64,000 nt of DNA, from assembly GCA_024220505.1 (NCBI GenBank), contig JAKZZE010000024.1, positions 496,001 to 560,000 of the forward strand, given 5' to 3'. The notes beneath the pieces are model-generated. The model saw only the letters and a list, made by a program, of their open reading frames with translations. It did no database searches and was not told the DNA's origin. A program made the position numbers and the translations under genes. Positions 14,332 through 26,121 of this stretch are shown here, piece after piece; within the stretch, counting starts at the first letter, position 1, and each line of letters starts with the position of its first letter. This stretch comes from Rhizopus arrhizus (taxonomy: Eukaryota > Mucoromycota > Mucoromycetes > Mucorales > Rhizopodaceae).

Positions 14332-14612
14332 TTCTCTATTTTATTACTGGACTTTATTAAGCTCATCAGCCTATCACATAATAAAGTTTATCTCATTTTT
14401 GTCATTGTATTATTTTTTTTAATTAAAGATAAATTGTTAGAAAAGACAAAGATAACAAAAGCATAGAATATGCGACCTATGACCAAGATGAATTAACTGT
14501 ATTTTGTGAAAGCACATTGCTTCACAAAAAAAAATTTGAATAAATGCTAAAAAACTTAAATTTGCTTAGTGTATAAAAATAACTTTTTTCTCCACTTTTT
14601 TTTATTTTTACA

Positions 14613-15930
14613 ATGACAAACCCGTTTCATGAACCACAGACAAAGATTTTGAGAGAAGCTTTTCCAGTTATTGACGCTTGTCTTATTGACGAAGCCCTTT
14701 GGACAGCTAAGGGCAACATACATACTGCTTTTGAGATACTCTTAGCCTTCAACAACCAAGGCACAAACAACACTTTGTTACCTGTAAATGGATTTTTCTT
14801 TCTTTCTTCTTTTTTTTGATAAAAAATGAGGTCTAATGTCCTCTTTTTATATATATAAACTAGTCTAGCGATACGCATTTTCCACAATCATCATTTTCAT
14901 CTACTGTGAGTTTTTATTAAAACGGAAAACAACCAAACTTATCTAAACTAATAATAGAATTTTGCCAAGTCTCCGACAGTTCGAGAAGAACTGGCTCAGT
15001 GGCGCCAAGAACTTCGAAGAGAAAGTAAATTGAAGGCAGAAAAATCCATCCATCAAAAAAGAAACAGCTTGCCTTTTGGCTCATCTGCCTCAAGTAAAAA
15101 AAAAAAAAAAAAAAAGAAAAAAAAGCACTACATTCCTTTGATAAATGAATTATATTTATCGTGTTCGTTTACAATAGATCCCTTTCAGCACATTCCTTTT
15201 GTAAATAGTAGGATAGGATATCAACAAGGTAAGCACCAAAAAATAAGACTGCTTTAATAGCATACATTACATCATTCGCTGACACTAACGCATTAGGTCC
15301 ACCGTTACAGCAAGAATCAAGAAATAATTCTCAATGGTAAGTAGGTTATTGCTATATAGAGATTGTACTCATCTTTTATTAGCCCACTGGCACAGTCTTT
15401 TCACAACAACAGTAATTACTTCAATAGTGCTTGTCAAGGTCAGTGCTATAAAAATATTCTATAAGTTATCAACATACTTATTTTTTTTTTTACAGAATAT
15501 CATAATGCTCCACAATTATCATCCACTCGATCTAGCACTATTCATCCTTCATTAGCTCCAGCACTACCTCCAAGACGATCAAATGCTACACGTAAGTGCT
15601 TGATATTTCAAATCATAGTTGCTATTGTTTAGTAATTTAATTAAAATAATACACAGCAAACACAAACACATCCATCTATGCAACAGTAAATAGAAACTCT
15701 TCCATAAACAACTTGTCCACCTTTAGTCAATCCTCTTCTAGTATAAATAGCTATTCACAAGAAAGACACCCAGGTATTGGCTATACGAAATGATTTATGT
15801 GAACCCATAAAGTTTATTAAATAACCTTAAAATAGAGTACACATCCTCTAATCCTTTTGAAGAACCTGATATTCCCCCTCCTGCATACAGTGAAATTCAA
15901 CGAGATACAGTAATACATCTCAACCCATAA
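14613..15930 (+). CDS. CUE-domain protein with NPF and PPxY motifs (endocytic-adaptor-like)
   Basis: Predicted ubiquitin-binding adaptor. A nine-exon model closes in frame to 181 residues: 14613-14783, 14864-14905, 14958-15093, 15178-15228, 15297-15336, 15428-15438, 15496-15591, 15657-15773 and 15836-15930. The N-terminus is a CUE domain (ILREAFPVIDACLIDEALW, then AKGNIHTAFEILLAF). Three NPF tripeptides follow: residues 3-5, one created by splicing at 15093/15178, and one near the C-terminus (SNPFEEP). NPF binds EH domains of endocytic proteins such as Ede1 and Pan1. It also has a proline/arginine patch ALPPRRS, an SH3-ligand type, and ends in PPPAY, a PPxY ligand for WW domains of Rsp5-type ubiquitin ligases. 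The middle is a short charged helix (REELAQWRQELRRESKLKAE). The 11-nt sixth exon is the least certain part. Function is inferred from motifs alone. Confidence 0.75.
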
Positions 15931-17828
15931 AGATTACAGAAAATAGCGCCTAAATATCTAATTTTATAAAAGCAATAAAAGTCAAATAAAAAGAGAAACC
16001 AATGCTACGAATGTATACGTGGCTATCAAAAAATAAATTCAGTATATGCGTTAATAATATTACAATATAAATAGGATAGTACAAATAACGGCCATTGTTG
16101 CAATATTCATGACTTTGATGATAACAATAGCGGAAATAAATATCAATTTTGAAGCTGATGATGCGTTTGTTTGTATTGTCACTCTCAGCATCGTTTTTTG
16201 AATAAGCCGCCTTTTTTTTTTTTTACGAATAATGAATATTCTTCATGTGTCAGAACCAATTTATAAAAAGAGAGCAGTTAGGGCTAGTTGAATATTTGCA
16301 TAGAAATTGAAATTCTTTCATCTATACTTCCGCGGTAATTCATCAATCATCTCCAAGAGACTATCAAAAAGCGACAACCAAATGTTGTGTACGATATCGA
16401 GCTCTGTGCGAATACTAGCATTTGATGATATCAGTCTAGTACAAAAATAAAGTTATCGATGAGCAAAGAACCAAGTATTTGCAACAGACAAATACTCTCA
16501 CTTGCTGAATTAATTTTAATCCTTTGATTATGCTGATATCGAGAAGTTCTTCATCCATATTTCTTGCAACATACTATTGTACACCTTTTATGTTGTCTTC
16601 CCTACAATGCTATATAATAATAAATCAGTATTTGAACAATTACTAACATATATATGTCTTTATCTTTATGACTTGAATTCATACATCATTCAAATCCAGA
16701 GATAGCGTGTTTTCCTTCTTGAATTCTGATCATTGTCATCAGCAAAATCCAAAATTGATGATAATCCGGAATTGCTGTGGATAGCAATTTAGTTAGTAAC
16801 GATGACAGGATACAGCATTACATACAGCGTTTACTTCAAGATGTTTCGTTCAGCAGCCGATATTTCTGATGCACGGGAACTCTCAATACTCCCTGCTTTT
16901 CAGTAGTCGTTAAATATGTTTTATAAATTTCCTTCTTCATTTCTTTCCCCTTTAAAAATATTCTTGTACCTTTTTTTTCTCCTTTTGACAACAAATCAAG
17001 TGGTAAAATAAGCAAACTCAACCTTAATGGTATCAAGTACATTTACCGTGAGCAAACTTCCTACCATGAAAAAGTGATTCATCTTTAGCTTGATTGTGAA
17101 ACTTTATTGTTGTCTTGACAACGAAACATAGTTGATAAGCATGCTAATTGGTATCTTTGAAAACTTACAATGACTTAAAAAGACACTACTAGCAGAATCT
17201 TTCAGTTAAAAAGATGATGATTGAGGTATTTGCTATTCGTAAACTCTTTTTGAATTGATCATATATTGTTGTATCATTGGAATATGAAGAGAATATGGGG
17301 AAAAGCAAATAAGATTAGACATCAAATTTGTCGATTTTACAATGAAGACTACACAAGCGTGAACAACAACCAAAACTGTTTAAATAATTTATGTTCCAGA
17401 TCTATAATTTAGATTTTCTGTGGCTGCTCTCTAGTTTTAAATTCTCATTCATCTGAAAAAGACTGTAAGAATTTTATTATTGACCTGTAATCCAAAGAGA
17501 ACTATCAAATATATCTGCCTGCAATTCTTTGTGCGAGTATCTTTTGTATTTTAAAGTCACTGTTCAGTACGTTTGCATCATTTTTGAACTCTTATATTCT
17601 TTGATGAGTTTCAATACGTTAAAATTTTCCTTCATAAAAAAAATTTATTATTGTCTTCTGGTTTTTACTAGGTATTTTTCTTAAATTGAAGGTAACTTGC
17701 AGGTTAATATTAGTCATATGCTCTCTGCTAATTGCATCATTTTATTGTTTTCTATTACTTTTTCTTATTTGCACATAGTCTTGCCTTGCTTAGATATTCG
17801 CGTTTTAATTAATTGCAGTGCATCAATA
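15931..17828. other. Intergenic, no gene seen
   Basis: About 1.9 kb of AT-rich DNA between the CUE gene and the IS1595-like transposase. A minus-strand frame at 16836-17042 has no family resemblance. I looked for inverted repeats pairing with sequence after 19.5 kb that could mark the transposon ends and did not find a convincing pair by eye. Confidence 0.5.
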
Positions 17829-19366
17829 ATGTCAACAAACTATCATGATTTAATCTCAAACGAAACAAGCTCAAGGGTTGTATCTAATGGTGAATTGGAA
17901 AGAGAAGCAATCATAGTTTCTTACGATTCTTATTGGAAGTAAATATTGAATTTTTTTTTATAGAAATAAAAGTGCTAATCATTTTTTTTAGTTTTTTAAG
18001 ACGTATTGGAGCTATTTCTACTCAACCAGAGGTTAGATGTCCTAAGTGCAGCGAAATAATGCGTGGTCCAACATGGAGAGCATCCCGTAACCAATATCAA
18101 TTTCGTTGTTATAATCGTGCTGCGCATCCTACAGAGGTCTCTCAATCTGTTACAAAAAGTTCGATGTTTTACCGCAAGAGATGCGACATCCGTATCACAT
18201 TGAAGGTTATATTTCGCCTTACGATGAACCAAGAAAGATTTTCAACAATTTACAGAGATCTTTCAATTGACCACAAGATAATAGCCCAGCTATACCGAGA
18301 TCTTATTGTTGTATTTGAAAGCGATCTATTAAGACATAATCCAATTATGTTAGGTAAGTTATAAATATTTCTTTTATCCCTTTATTAATTTATGTGATAT
18401 AGGTGGGCCAGGTGTAGACCATGTGCAAATTGATGAATCTAAATTTGGTAAAAGAAAGTGCCATAGAGGCCATCGAGTAGAAGGCGTATGGGTTTTGGGC
18501 ATGGTCGAAGCTATTGCCTTGGGTACAAATAGGGTTGTGACAATATCACAAGCAAACGGAGTTACTGAAACAAGATTGGTACCTCAGTTCAAAGCAGGTC
18601 GCAGGTTTTTATGCACTGTTCCAAACAGAAATGCACGCACCCTTATACCTATAATTCGAAAGTATGTTGTTCCAGGTACAACAATCAGAACAGATGGCTG
18701 GCGTGCCTATAGCGGCTTACACCCTAGGGAGCGGTACAATGCCCGCACTGGAGCGCTTCAAGTTGCAATGATGGATAGTGAGCAGCATATTTACAGGCAT
18801 CAAGTAGTTAATCATTCCCTTGGATTTGCTACGGAAGATCAAGTTCACCAAAACAATACTCAAGGGATGATTAACACAAACATTATAGAAGGATTGTGGA
18901 CTGATGTCAAAAAAGAAATGCAAGCTAGACATCGTACAAAGCTCGAGTGTCCTTATCGGCTAATGGAATACTTGTGGCGTTACGAAAATCATAACCAAAT
19001 TTGGAGGGCTTTAGTGCGTGGCCTAGGAGAGGTATCATTTCCTGATATGCCAAGGCAAAGAAACAGAGATGTAGAAGTTGAAAATTATCAACTGATAACA
19101 GAAGAAGAAGGAAGTGAAGAGGTGATGGAAGGTGATCCAACAGATGAAATGAATAACAATCACGAAATTGATAGTAAATATATATAAAAAAAAAGCTGTG
19201 ATAATTTTATATTTGTCTAAATTAATATAATAATAATTTCTGCATAATAGTCGATATTGGTGAAGACACGGATACAGATGATATTGATAATGATCCAGAT
19301 TATCAAGCAGAAGTACAGCCACTTCCAGCACGACGCTGTAGGATTAATAAAAGAACCTTTATCTAG
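17829..19366 (+). CDS. IS1595/ISXO2-like (Merlin-type) transposase
   Basis: Transposase of a cut-and-paste DNA transposon. Four exons (17829-17938, 17992-18353, 18403-19173, 19251-19366) close in frame to 452 residues. An N-terminal zinc ribbon (VRCPKCSEIMRGPTW ... FRCYNRAAHPT) is followed by the ISXO2-like catalytic domain: HVQIDESKFGKRKCHRGHRV with the first Asp, IRTDGWRAYSGL with the second Asp, and NTNIIEGLWTDVKKEMQARH with the terminal acidic residue and the characteristic IEGLWxxVK. The C-terminus is acidic (EEEGSEEVMEGDPTDE). The catalytic core has no stop or frameshift, so the copy could be young, or the gene domesticated. The zinc ribbon plus N-I-I-E-G-xW signature places it near the Merlin superfamily of eukaryotes. 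Terminal inverted repeats were not located. Confidence 0.82.
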
Positions 19367-19521
19367 TTCCGACAACAACGGCTCTCTTTCAGTCAAACAA
19401 GTGACAATTGCATTATTAGAAGTTTGTGCGAAATCGTGATTTAGGCAGACTTCAAGCAGCGTCCAAGGCACTATATAATGCTATGATTGCAGAACAGAAT
19501 ACATACCCTTCAACTGAATAA
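19367..19521 (+). pseudogene. Frame-shifted C-terminal tail of the IS1595-like transposase
   Basis: Past the stop at 19364-19366 other frames stay protein-like: SSDNNGSLSVKQVTIALLEV (up to about 19425), then, in a third frame, RNRDLGRLQAASKALYNAM, IAEQNTYPSTE and a stop at about 19521. The sense content suggests that the ancestral protein was about 50 residues longer and that small indels truncated it. This is inference from composition only. Confidence 0.45.
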
Positions 19522-21356
19522 AAGTTTTAAAATATTTCTACGTACTTATCTGATCTATTAAAATGAATTCACTATAAAGTGCTGTTTTAGACTTATATGA
19601 AACTATCATCCGTTTTTTACACAGTCACTATATGGCCGATTAATGTATAAACATGTGCTAGCTTTCGTTATTTGCAAAACAAAAACATCATTAATATATA
19701 CTCTTGCTTAACTAGAGCTTTTGTTTGCTTGAAAAATACTGAAATTTAATATGTTGAAGACAAGTGATAAAAAATAGAAATAAAGAACCTGTCCATTTTA
19801 TAAACAAAGAAAAATAAAGTTCGATTTTGACATAAGATTCAACAATAAGTGGAATCCTAACTATCATTCATGTTAACTTTGACTGACCTTTTGTTACGGC
19901 ATAATCCTAAGTTACAAAATGAAGGCAAATATGTGAGTATTATGAACAATTGGCTATGATAATATAAAATATACAAGTGAAAAGTAAGTTGGTGAATTAT
20001 GTCATGATCATTATATACAAAAGAATCAAATGTTTTGCCATTTGAAACCTCCTTGTTGTTTATCAAAAACTTTCCAAGAGATGTAAGTGAAAGCAGAGGA
20101 CTGCTGATTCTTTCATTAATTGAATACAACTCATTGCTTAAGGTGATCTTACAGCTCACTATGGCGCAAAGGAACGCTGTTAAAAGCTCAGTGGAGCTGC
20201 TAGCAAAATTCATAGAGCCCTAATCAGCACAAGTCTGAACGGTTTTGAACTGTTTCACGTTTTTCTAGACTACTCTACTTTTTCTTTACAAATAATCAGT
20301 AAAATAAAGTGGATCCATTTGATAATGTACTTTTTTTGAATTATAATCGACGTAGCTCATGTTGTCTAAAGATATAACGAAGCAGTACTGCGCAATTTGC
20401 TTTTTTGCATTATAATTGTAGATTGTTATAAAAAAGATCCCTCTGTGTAGGTATTTTTAAGCAACTACAAAGAAACTGTACTGCACACAAGTTCTTCCAT
20501 CTTTTTTTTATATGTTTCTTTGAACCATACACCATTCTATTTTGCTTCTGCTTCTATTTTTTTTTGTAGTTATTTGTTTAGACATACAAGTATACAGCTA
20601 TACGTAATTGTATACATCATAATTGAACAATACTTTTTTTTTAAAGGCTTAAATGAGCACGTGGCGTTTCAAGACACCGTAATTGCTCAAGCCAGATCAA
20701 GTAAAACAAAACAAAAACAAAAAAAAAAGCTAAAAAAAAAGGGCAAAGGGGGAGTAAGAAGTAAACCACTGTTTGGAAAATAGGTTCCAGAAAAGGAAGC
20801 CATATGATAAAATAAACGTTGAGCTCAAATCTGTTTGACTGGGAAAAGCCCATTGAGTACAACGGCAATCATGATGCATTTGTCAACGAAAAAGCGGTCA
20901 GTAGTGCGCTGGACAGGACCTTTGAGGCAAAGGATAGCATAAATGACATGTTGAACGAACTGAATGTTCTTCTTGATTCTGGTTCGATACTTGAATATCC
21001 AAAAATATATACATTTGATATTCACTTTGTTCATCCTTAAAATGAATGTTATTAATTCGCTCGTTTTTAATACAAAGAAAATGTCGACTTTAGCTGAAAG
21101 ACCAGTACTGTTTGGTCGAATCTGGTCTTATTTTCAAATGAAACTCTCTTTCTAATTTGGTCTAAATTTAATTTTTTTTTTTGGACGAATTCAGTTGCCA
21201 CCTTGGTTGAAGTCCTGTGTTATCAAAATACATTTGACCCTGAAGGAGCTTTTAGCTTCTTTCTATTCTTCCTTTTGATCTGACACAATCAAATTGATGA
21301 CTACAAGACATCATGCGACCATTGCGGTCTTGTAAAATACAAATAAATGATTGATG
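19522..21356. other. Mostly non-coding, with unrecognised short open frames
   Basis: Two short frames look protein-like but match nothing I know: 20035-20223 (plus; contains SRGLLILSLIEYNSLLKV) and 20816-21040 (plus; contains LFDWEKPIEYNGNHDAF and SALDRTFEAKDSINDMLNEL). The second is preceded by a Lys-rich frame ending KPLFGK at 20781. They may be remains of a repeat or of a lost gene. The region ends exactly where the left arm of the large inverted repeat begins. Confidence 0.4.
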
Positions 21357-21692
21357 AATCTCTTGAACCTCTTTATTGAGTGAAGACAGAAGAGAGAACC
21401 CATTAAATATATGCTACATCTTATTTTATAAAACTAAAAAGGATTTCTGTATTGAAAATAGACTTGATACAGAAATGAACCTTTTATGCGTATGTTATTA
21501 CACTTTATTATTAAAAACGATAGGAAATGAGAGGTCTTTCAATCACAAGTAAAGTTTATGCAGCAAATGATTGTACAAACGATAACATTGTCTTCTTTAC
21601 TATAATGCTATTTTCATAAAAAAAAAGATGATTAAAGATTCTCTTCTTCTTTCTTTGGACTTAAGTTTCATGCTATTAGCTATAAATTTTTT
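21357..21692 (+). repeat. 340-bp repeat R, copy R1
   Basis: Begins AATCTCTTGAACCTC and ends near TTAGCTATAAAT. It recurs in the same orientation at 25420-25763 and inverted at 34207-34549, with scattered substitutions (about 96 percent by eye). It has no TG...CA ends, so it is not an ordinary LTR. Confidence 0.88.
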
Positions 21693-21763
21693 TTTAAAAA
21701 CAAAATATGTCGTATTTATTTATTTGTTAGCTTAGTGAGGCTTTTTTTCGTTTATTTACCGTC

Positions 21764-22180
21764 TCAAAGTAGATAAACAAGTTTTTTGAATTCTTGGAAA
21801 ATCAAGAATGAGGTAATCATTCCCTCCATTAATCTTTGGTCCAATTGATGTGCTCCTTCGCCCAGATTTGCTGATTCCATATTTATTTCTTTATAAGAGG
21901 CAAAAGGATCCTCCCTAATTATCCTCTTCAAGTCCTTTTCAGTTCTTTCATTTATTTTCAATGATCACCCAGTTTGCTTGTGAGACAAAGGGCTGGCATA
22001 GTTATCAATATTGGTTTTTACATCTTGCACAGTAGACTTGTTCAAGCCAATAAGTTCTGCAATCTCTTCAATCCTGTGGTATGTTTTAAGAATGTAAACC
22101 CTCGCGTCTTACTTTCTTTTGAATTATCTTTAGATATAACTAAAGGCCGCGTGCAATTTACAGAGATTTGAGCTGACATG
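21764..22180 (-). pseudogene. Tc1-like transposase N-terminus, decayed (left arm)
   Basis: On the minus strand, frames shift and together read SAQISVNCTRPLVISKDN, then IEEIAELIGLNKSTVQDVK (helix-turn-helix), NIDNYASPLSHKQTG, a stop, then KINERTEKDLKRIIREDPFA and SYKEINME. This is the paired-type DNA-binding part of a Tc1/mariner transposase; the DDE domain is absent. The same fragment with the same lesions lies in the right arm, so it decayed before the duplication. Confidence 0.6.
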
Positions 22181-23049
22181 TTTTTTTTTAATGAGTTGAT
22201 GGATGGGAAAAAAGAAAACTTTATTTTGTTATGACTTAATGGATGAGAAAAAGAAAACTTTATTTTGTTATGAGGTTAAAACTATCCTCAATAGATTTCT
22301 TTGTTTGAAAATTAATTTAGAGTCATTGTATTATTGTCCACTCCCACCCCTCTTTTTTTTTTAATGAAAATTGTAAACCAAAAGAAAAATGAATTCACTC
22401 AAACCTTAGCTTATCCATACAACTCTTTCTGTAAAAGTGGTCATTACTATCGTTTCTTATAAAAATGAATAAAGGAGAGAATTTTCACAGCCATGTGTAA
22501 CACAGTATGCAAGAAAATTTGATTGACATATGATTTTAACAAGAGAAAAAAGGAGAGTAAAATATCCATGGGAAAAGTTCAAAAGGACTAAACTATCTTT
22601 ATGAAAGCTAATTACTATGAAAAGTAACCATTTAATTGCTTTGTTATTTCTTAAAGGGAACTTATCTCATTAATGACTGCGTAAATAAAAATTTTTTATA
22701 CGTTACCTAAAAAAGATAATGAAATACAAGGTTCATGCTGTGTTACTTTCGTCATTTGCTTGCATGAGCTATTTAAATAAATGATGATTTGAAAAGAAAT
22801 AAAGCCTTTAATAAAGTAAATTAAATGTGTTTTGAATGTTGCTTTTTGATTCTTTATTATTTTCACTTTTATAAGCAAAATAAAAGTGTGAATAGGACCG
22901 CCTTTTTTGAATTCGCCGTTTGTCTGAAATACGGTATGCAAAGGGATAATGTTAGGAATTGATAAAGTAAATAGAAAGTCAAGAAAATCATTTTATAAAA
23001 TATGGATACTAAACTTATTGTAAACAATGAGTCATTTTTTTTTCTCATT

Positions 23050-23145
23050 TTTTTTTTTTTTTAAAAAAAAATATAAATACACAGCCTTTTCATCTTACAA
23101 AAGCATTATTCTTATCGTTCTCATCATCATCTACTGGGTAAAAAT
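23050..23145 (+). promoter_or_regulatory. Promoter-like TATA box with splice-donor-like site downstream
   Basis: A long T tract is followed by a TATAAATA at about 23073, then a pyrimidine-rich stretch (CTTATCGTTCTCATCATC) that would suit a 5' untranslated leader, then GGTAAAAATAT as a possible intron donor. A diverged copy of the last part recurs near 23260-23330. Transcription would run inward, toward the nucleoporin gene. A mirror copy lies at about 32760-32835. Inference only. Confidence 0.3.
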
Positions 23146-23549
23146 ATAATTGTATAAATTCATATCAGATTATAATTCACTTAGTTGTCTAGTTATGCAT
23201 CCTTTCTTGTCTTGTAATCAATCATCATTCACATCATTCTCATTGTGCTCATCACTCTCATATCATCTACTGTGTAAATATATAAACTTATAAATCCATG
23301 CCATGATTACAATTCATCTAGTAGTAGTTGTCAAATAGTACTTCAAATAACCAAAATTTATCAAACCCTGTCATCGTTTATCTTTGGCTAATTATACACT
23401 CACTTGTTGGCTTTGGTATCAATCTACTTTATGCTTCTGCCTTGTTCATCTGCTTCAAGCTACTGTCATCTTGTCAATCTGCTCAAAAGTCGCTTCTACC
23501 TCTACTTGGTTCAATACTGATATGCAATCTTCTTTTGTCTCGGCTTGTG

Positions 23550-23960
23550 GGAACGGGTAGTTTGGTTCCGAAGAGCTCTTGCACATGTACTTGGGGTATG
23601 AACACATGTTGCCTTAGTACGTTCTTGGACTGAGTAATCAGTCTTTAGCACGGGACGAGCACCTCACATTCCAGTTTGCTATATTGGGTTGGTGCCAATA
23701 CTGGAGGAGACAGAGGACTGCCTGTGTTCAGCGGTTCGATTACTTCTACTTGTTCGTTTTTTAATCGGGCTTGTGGAGACGGGTCGTTGGTTCCGAAAAG
23801 CTCTTGTGGGATTCGCATTGCATATGTGGGATGTCCTAGTACGTTCTTGGACTGAGTAATCAGTCTTTAGCATGGGACGAGCACCTCACATTCCAGTTTG
23901 CTATATTGGATTGGTGCCAATACTGGAGGAGACAGAGGACTGCCTGTGTTCATCTATTCG
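23550..23960 (+). repeat. Tandem repeat, period about 222 bp (left arm)
   Basis: Two units are recognisable by GTACGTTCTTGGACTGAGTA at about 23618 and again at 23840, each followed by GGGACGAGCACCTCACATTC and GGAGGAGACAGAGGACTGCC. The second unit runs into diverged sequence after about 23960. The same two-unit repeat is present inverted in the right arm (about 31930-32340). Confidence 0.8.
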
Positions 23961-24143
23961 AGTACCTCCCACTTGTTCTTTTTTCTTCTCTGGTTCAATA
24001 TTGGATGGTACCAATTCTATTGAAATACCAAGAAGATGTGCTATATGCACAGGCTTTTAAGTGCGCTTTCAGTATTGTTCCAAGCCCGTTGTTTCAAGTT
24101 GCGGATTTCTTTTCAAACGATGCTTTTATCAGTCGATGCTCTT

Positions 24144-24274
24144 TATCAAACAATGCTTTCTATCAAACAATGCTTTCTATCAAACAATGCTGTCTATCAA
24201 ACAATGCTGTCTATCAAACAATGCTGTCTATCAAACAATGCTGTCTATCAAACAATGCTGTCTATCAAACAATA
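24144..24274 (+). repeat. 17-bp minisatellite, 7 full units plus a partial one (left arm)
   Basis: Unit TATCAAACAATGCTGTC; the first two units have CTTTC, the next five CTGTC, and the eighth is cut off as TATCAAACAATAATC. Because 17 is not a multiple of 3, all three frames give repetitive peptides, which produces misleading open frames here. Confidence 0.95.
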
Positions 24275-24641
24275 ATCTATGTTATACTTGTTGGTCACTG
24301 AATCTTTGTACCTTGTTAAACTCTTGTCATCAATATTCTTTTAATTGTCATTGAATTATCTTGCTATACTCATAACATCACAAATCATTTTGAAATTAGA
24401 CTTTTTACAAATTAATATATAAAGCTTTGTTTTCTCTTTGTCTCTTTATCTGCTCTAAATATTGCCTTCTTTAATCTTTAATGATAATATGTTTATTGGC
24501 TACAAATATTCTTACAATACAGTATTCATACTTTAACAACGCATTAGGGTCGGATATATCATGTGTCTAGAAATTAATGCCTTCAGGTGAGCAGGTTTGA
24601 CAGCAATATAAACTTCTATACTGCTTCTATTTGATTCAGGT

Positions 24642-25419
24642 TCAGAGAATTTTTTTATGGCTCCATTGGGTTACTGCTTTAGAAAGTTTTCTAGCCAAGT
24701 CTTGCTTCATACTATTAACTCTTCTTTCAATTTTGGCCCATTCATAGAATTTGAAGTATATTTTTTCAATTTTCTTTTGTGCTAATTTCAATGATTCTTG
24801 TTGATCTAGCCGGTCCAATTCTTCAAAGAGGTAGGTTTCGACAACCGTTTTATCGTCATCATACTCGGGTTTGTTTTCAGAGTTTGATTGTAGGTTTGGC
24901 ACAAGACTAGGCGAACTGTCTTTTGGATTTGGTAAGTCAAGTATAGTTACAGACTCTTCAGTAGGGTTATCTTTAAAACCATTGATAGCTTGAATAATGT
25001 CGTATTTACTTCATCAAATACTTATTATTCGTATGAGATTATTCAAATTCTACATGAGAAACAGTAAGTACTGACTACATCATATTATTCTTTAAAACTT
25101 TTATCCAATGTTTACCGTATAAAAAAATTTATACTGTTCATCAAGCCCAATAGTATAATTGATCTTGAATCCACTTCGATTCCTGAATAATTCCATTTCT
25201 ATACAAAAGCGTAATGTGATTAAATGGTTCTCTTTCTCGTCTTGAAATCTAATAAAGAGGTTACATAGAGACTCACTCACTAGGTTTTCAAGTACTATTT
25301 CCTTTTATTGCTCAACTTTATTATCTGCAAATATCTCAACACTGTCCACAATACTGTATGTGATATTGGGATAGTTTGTAGTTGATTAAAATTGAAAATG
25401 GGAAACTTGATAATCGATT
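24642..25419 (-). pseudogene. Unrecognised decayed gene at the inner end of the left arm
   Basis: Minus-strand coding-like sequence in pieces: PNITYSIVDSVEIFADNKVE, then a TAA, then KEIVLENLVSESLCNLFI, LITLRFCIEMELFRNRSGFK, INYTIGLDEQYKFFYT and a possible donor. A second part reads YDIIQAINGFKDNPTEESVT and ILDLPNPKDSSPS, then a coiled-coil-like stretch ETYLFEELDRLDQQESLKLA and QWSHKKIL with stop at 24642. The TAA is also in the partial copy at 34550-34694. The 86-residue C-terminal frame is identical in both arms. I do not recognise the family. Confidence 0.45.
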
Positions 25420-25763
25420 AATCTCTTAAACCTCTTTATTGAGTGAAGACAGAAGAGAGAACCCATTAAATATATGCTACGTCTTATTTTATAAAACTAA
25501 AAAGGATTTCTATATTGAAAATAGACTTGATACAGAAATGAACCTTTTATGCGTATGTTATTACACTTTATTAATAAAAACGATAGGAAATGAGAGGTCT
25601 TTCAATCACAAGTAAATTTTATGCAGCAAATGATTGTACAAACGATAATATTGTCTTCTTTAATATAATGCAATTTTCATAAAAAAAAAGATGATTAAAG
25701 ATTCTCTTCTTCTTTTTTTTATTTGGACTTAAGTTTCATGCTATTAGCTATAAAAAATTTATA
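25420..25763 (+). repeat. 340-bp repeat R, copy R2
   Basis: Direct copy of R1, 4,063 bp downstream. It lies just inside the arm match, upstream (in minus orientation) of the decayed gene, and borders the nucleoporin-containing spacer. Sequence after its end (ATAAGCGTGCAATATC) is unlike what follows R1. Confidence 0.88.
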
Positions 25764-26121
25764 AGCGTGCAATATCATCCAAAAATATAATATGTAAAAC
25801 ACACGTTTGAACCCATTACCAAAATCAAGTCATATGTAATAAAGTAGCTAGTTTCTAAGTTGCTTTCTCATTCCATAAAGCTGTTACTCTAAGCAGGTCA
25901 TCATTTCTTATTCTAACTTTCCTTTACTATAGTCAGTCTGGCTTCTTTTTTTAAACACATCAAATTAGGTATAATTACCTTTCACGGGTTAAAAATTGCA
26001 AAGGAAAAAAAATAACAAGCTAAAAATAGATTCATACTTTTATTGATCATACTTGTTTGAAAATGCTTTTGGTAAGATTTACAGCAAAAAAAAAGGAAGA
26101 TAAAAGAAAAATAACAAAGGA
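25764..26121. other. Spacer, 3' side of the nucleoporin gene
   Basis: Unique AT-rich sequence between repeat R2 and the nucleoporin stop codon; no gene seen. Confidence 0.5.

Larger units (their letters stand above)
21357..25128 (+). repeat. Left arm of large inverted repeat
   Basis: Reverse-complement of 30764-34549. Predicted peptides from matching frames agree without change in four pairs: 24642-24902 with 30999-31259 (86 aa), 24061-24354 with 31547-31840 (97 aa), 21764-21961 with 33935-34132 (65 aa) and 21974-22171 with 33725-33922 (65 aa). A few substitutions (for example R versus Q in the frame at 23679/32028, two in the frame at 22696/33016) and poly-T length changes near 23040 are visible. 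I estimate 98-99 percent identity by eye. The arm contains a Tc1-like HTH remnant, a promoter-like TATAAATA, a 222-bp tandem repeat, a 17-bp minisatellite and an outward-reading decayed gene. Confidence 0.93.

Noticed and set aside
20520..21155. Overlapping frames that could be a small gene
   Set aside because: Stops in every frame and no splice pair that joins them; left as unassigned.
24144..24274. Short regular repeats that could suggest a CRISPR-like array
   Set aside because: Units are contiguous 17-mers with no spacers, in a eukaryotic repeat; a minisatellite.
24036..24354. Overlapping plus-strand frames of repeated Leu-Ser-Asn-Asn-Ala type peptides
   Set aside because: They are translation of the 17-bp minisatellite in three frames, not a repeat protein with independent support.
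21357..25763. LTR retrotransposon with R1 and R2 as LTRs
   Set aside because: No TG...CA ends, no primer site or gag-pol, no target duplication seen, and the right copy shows a head-to-tail join instead.
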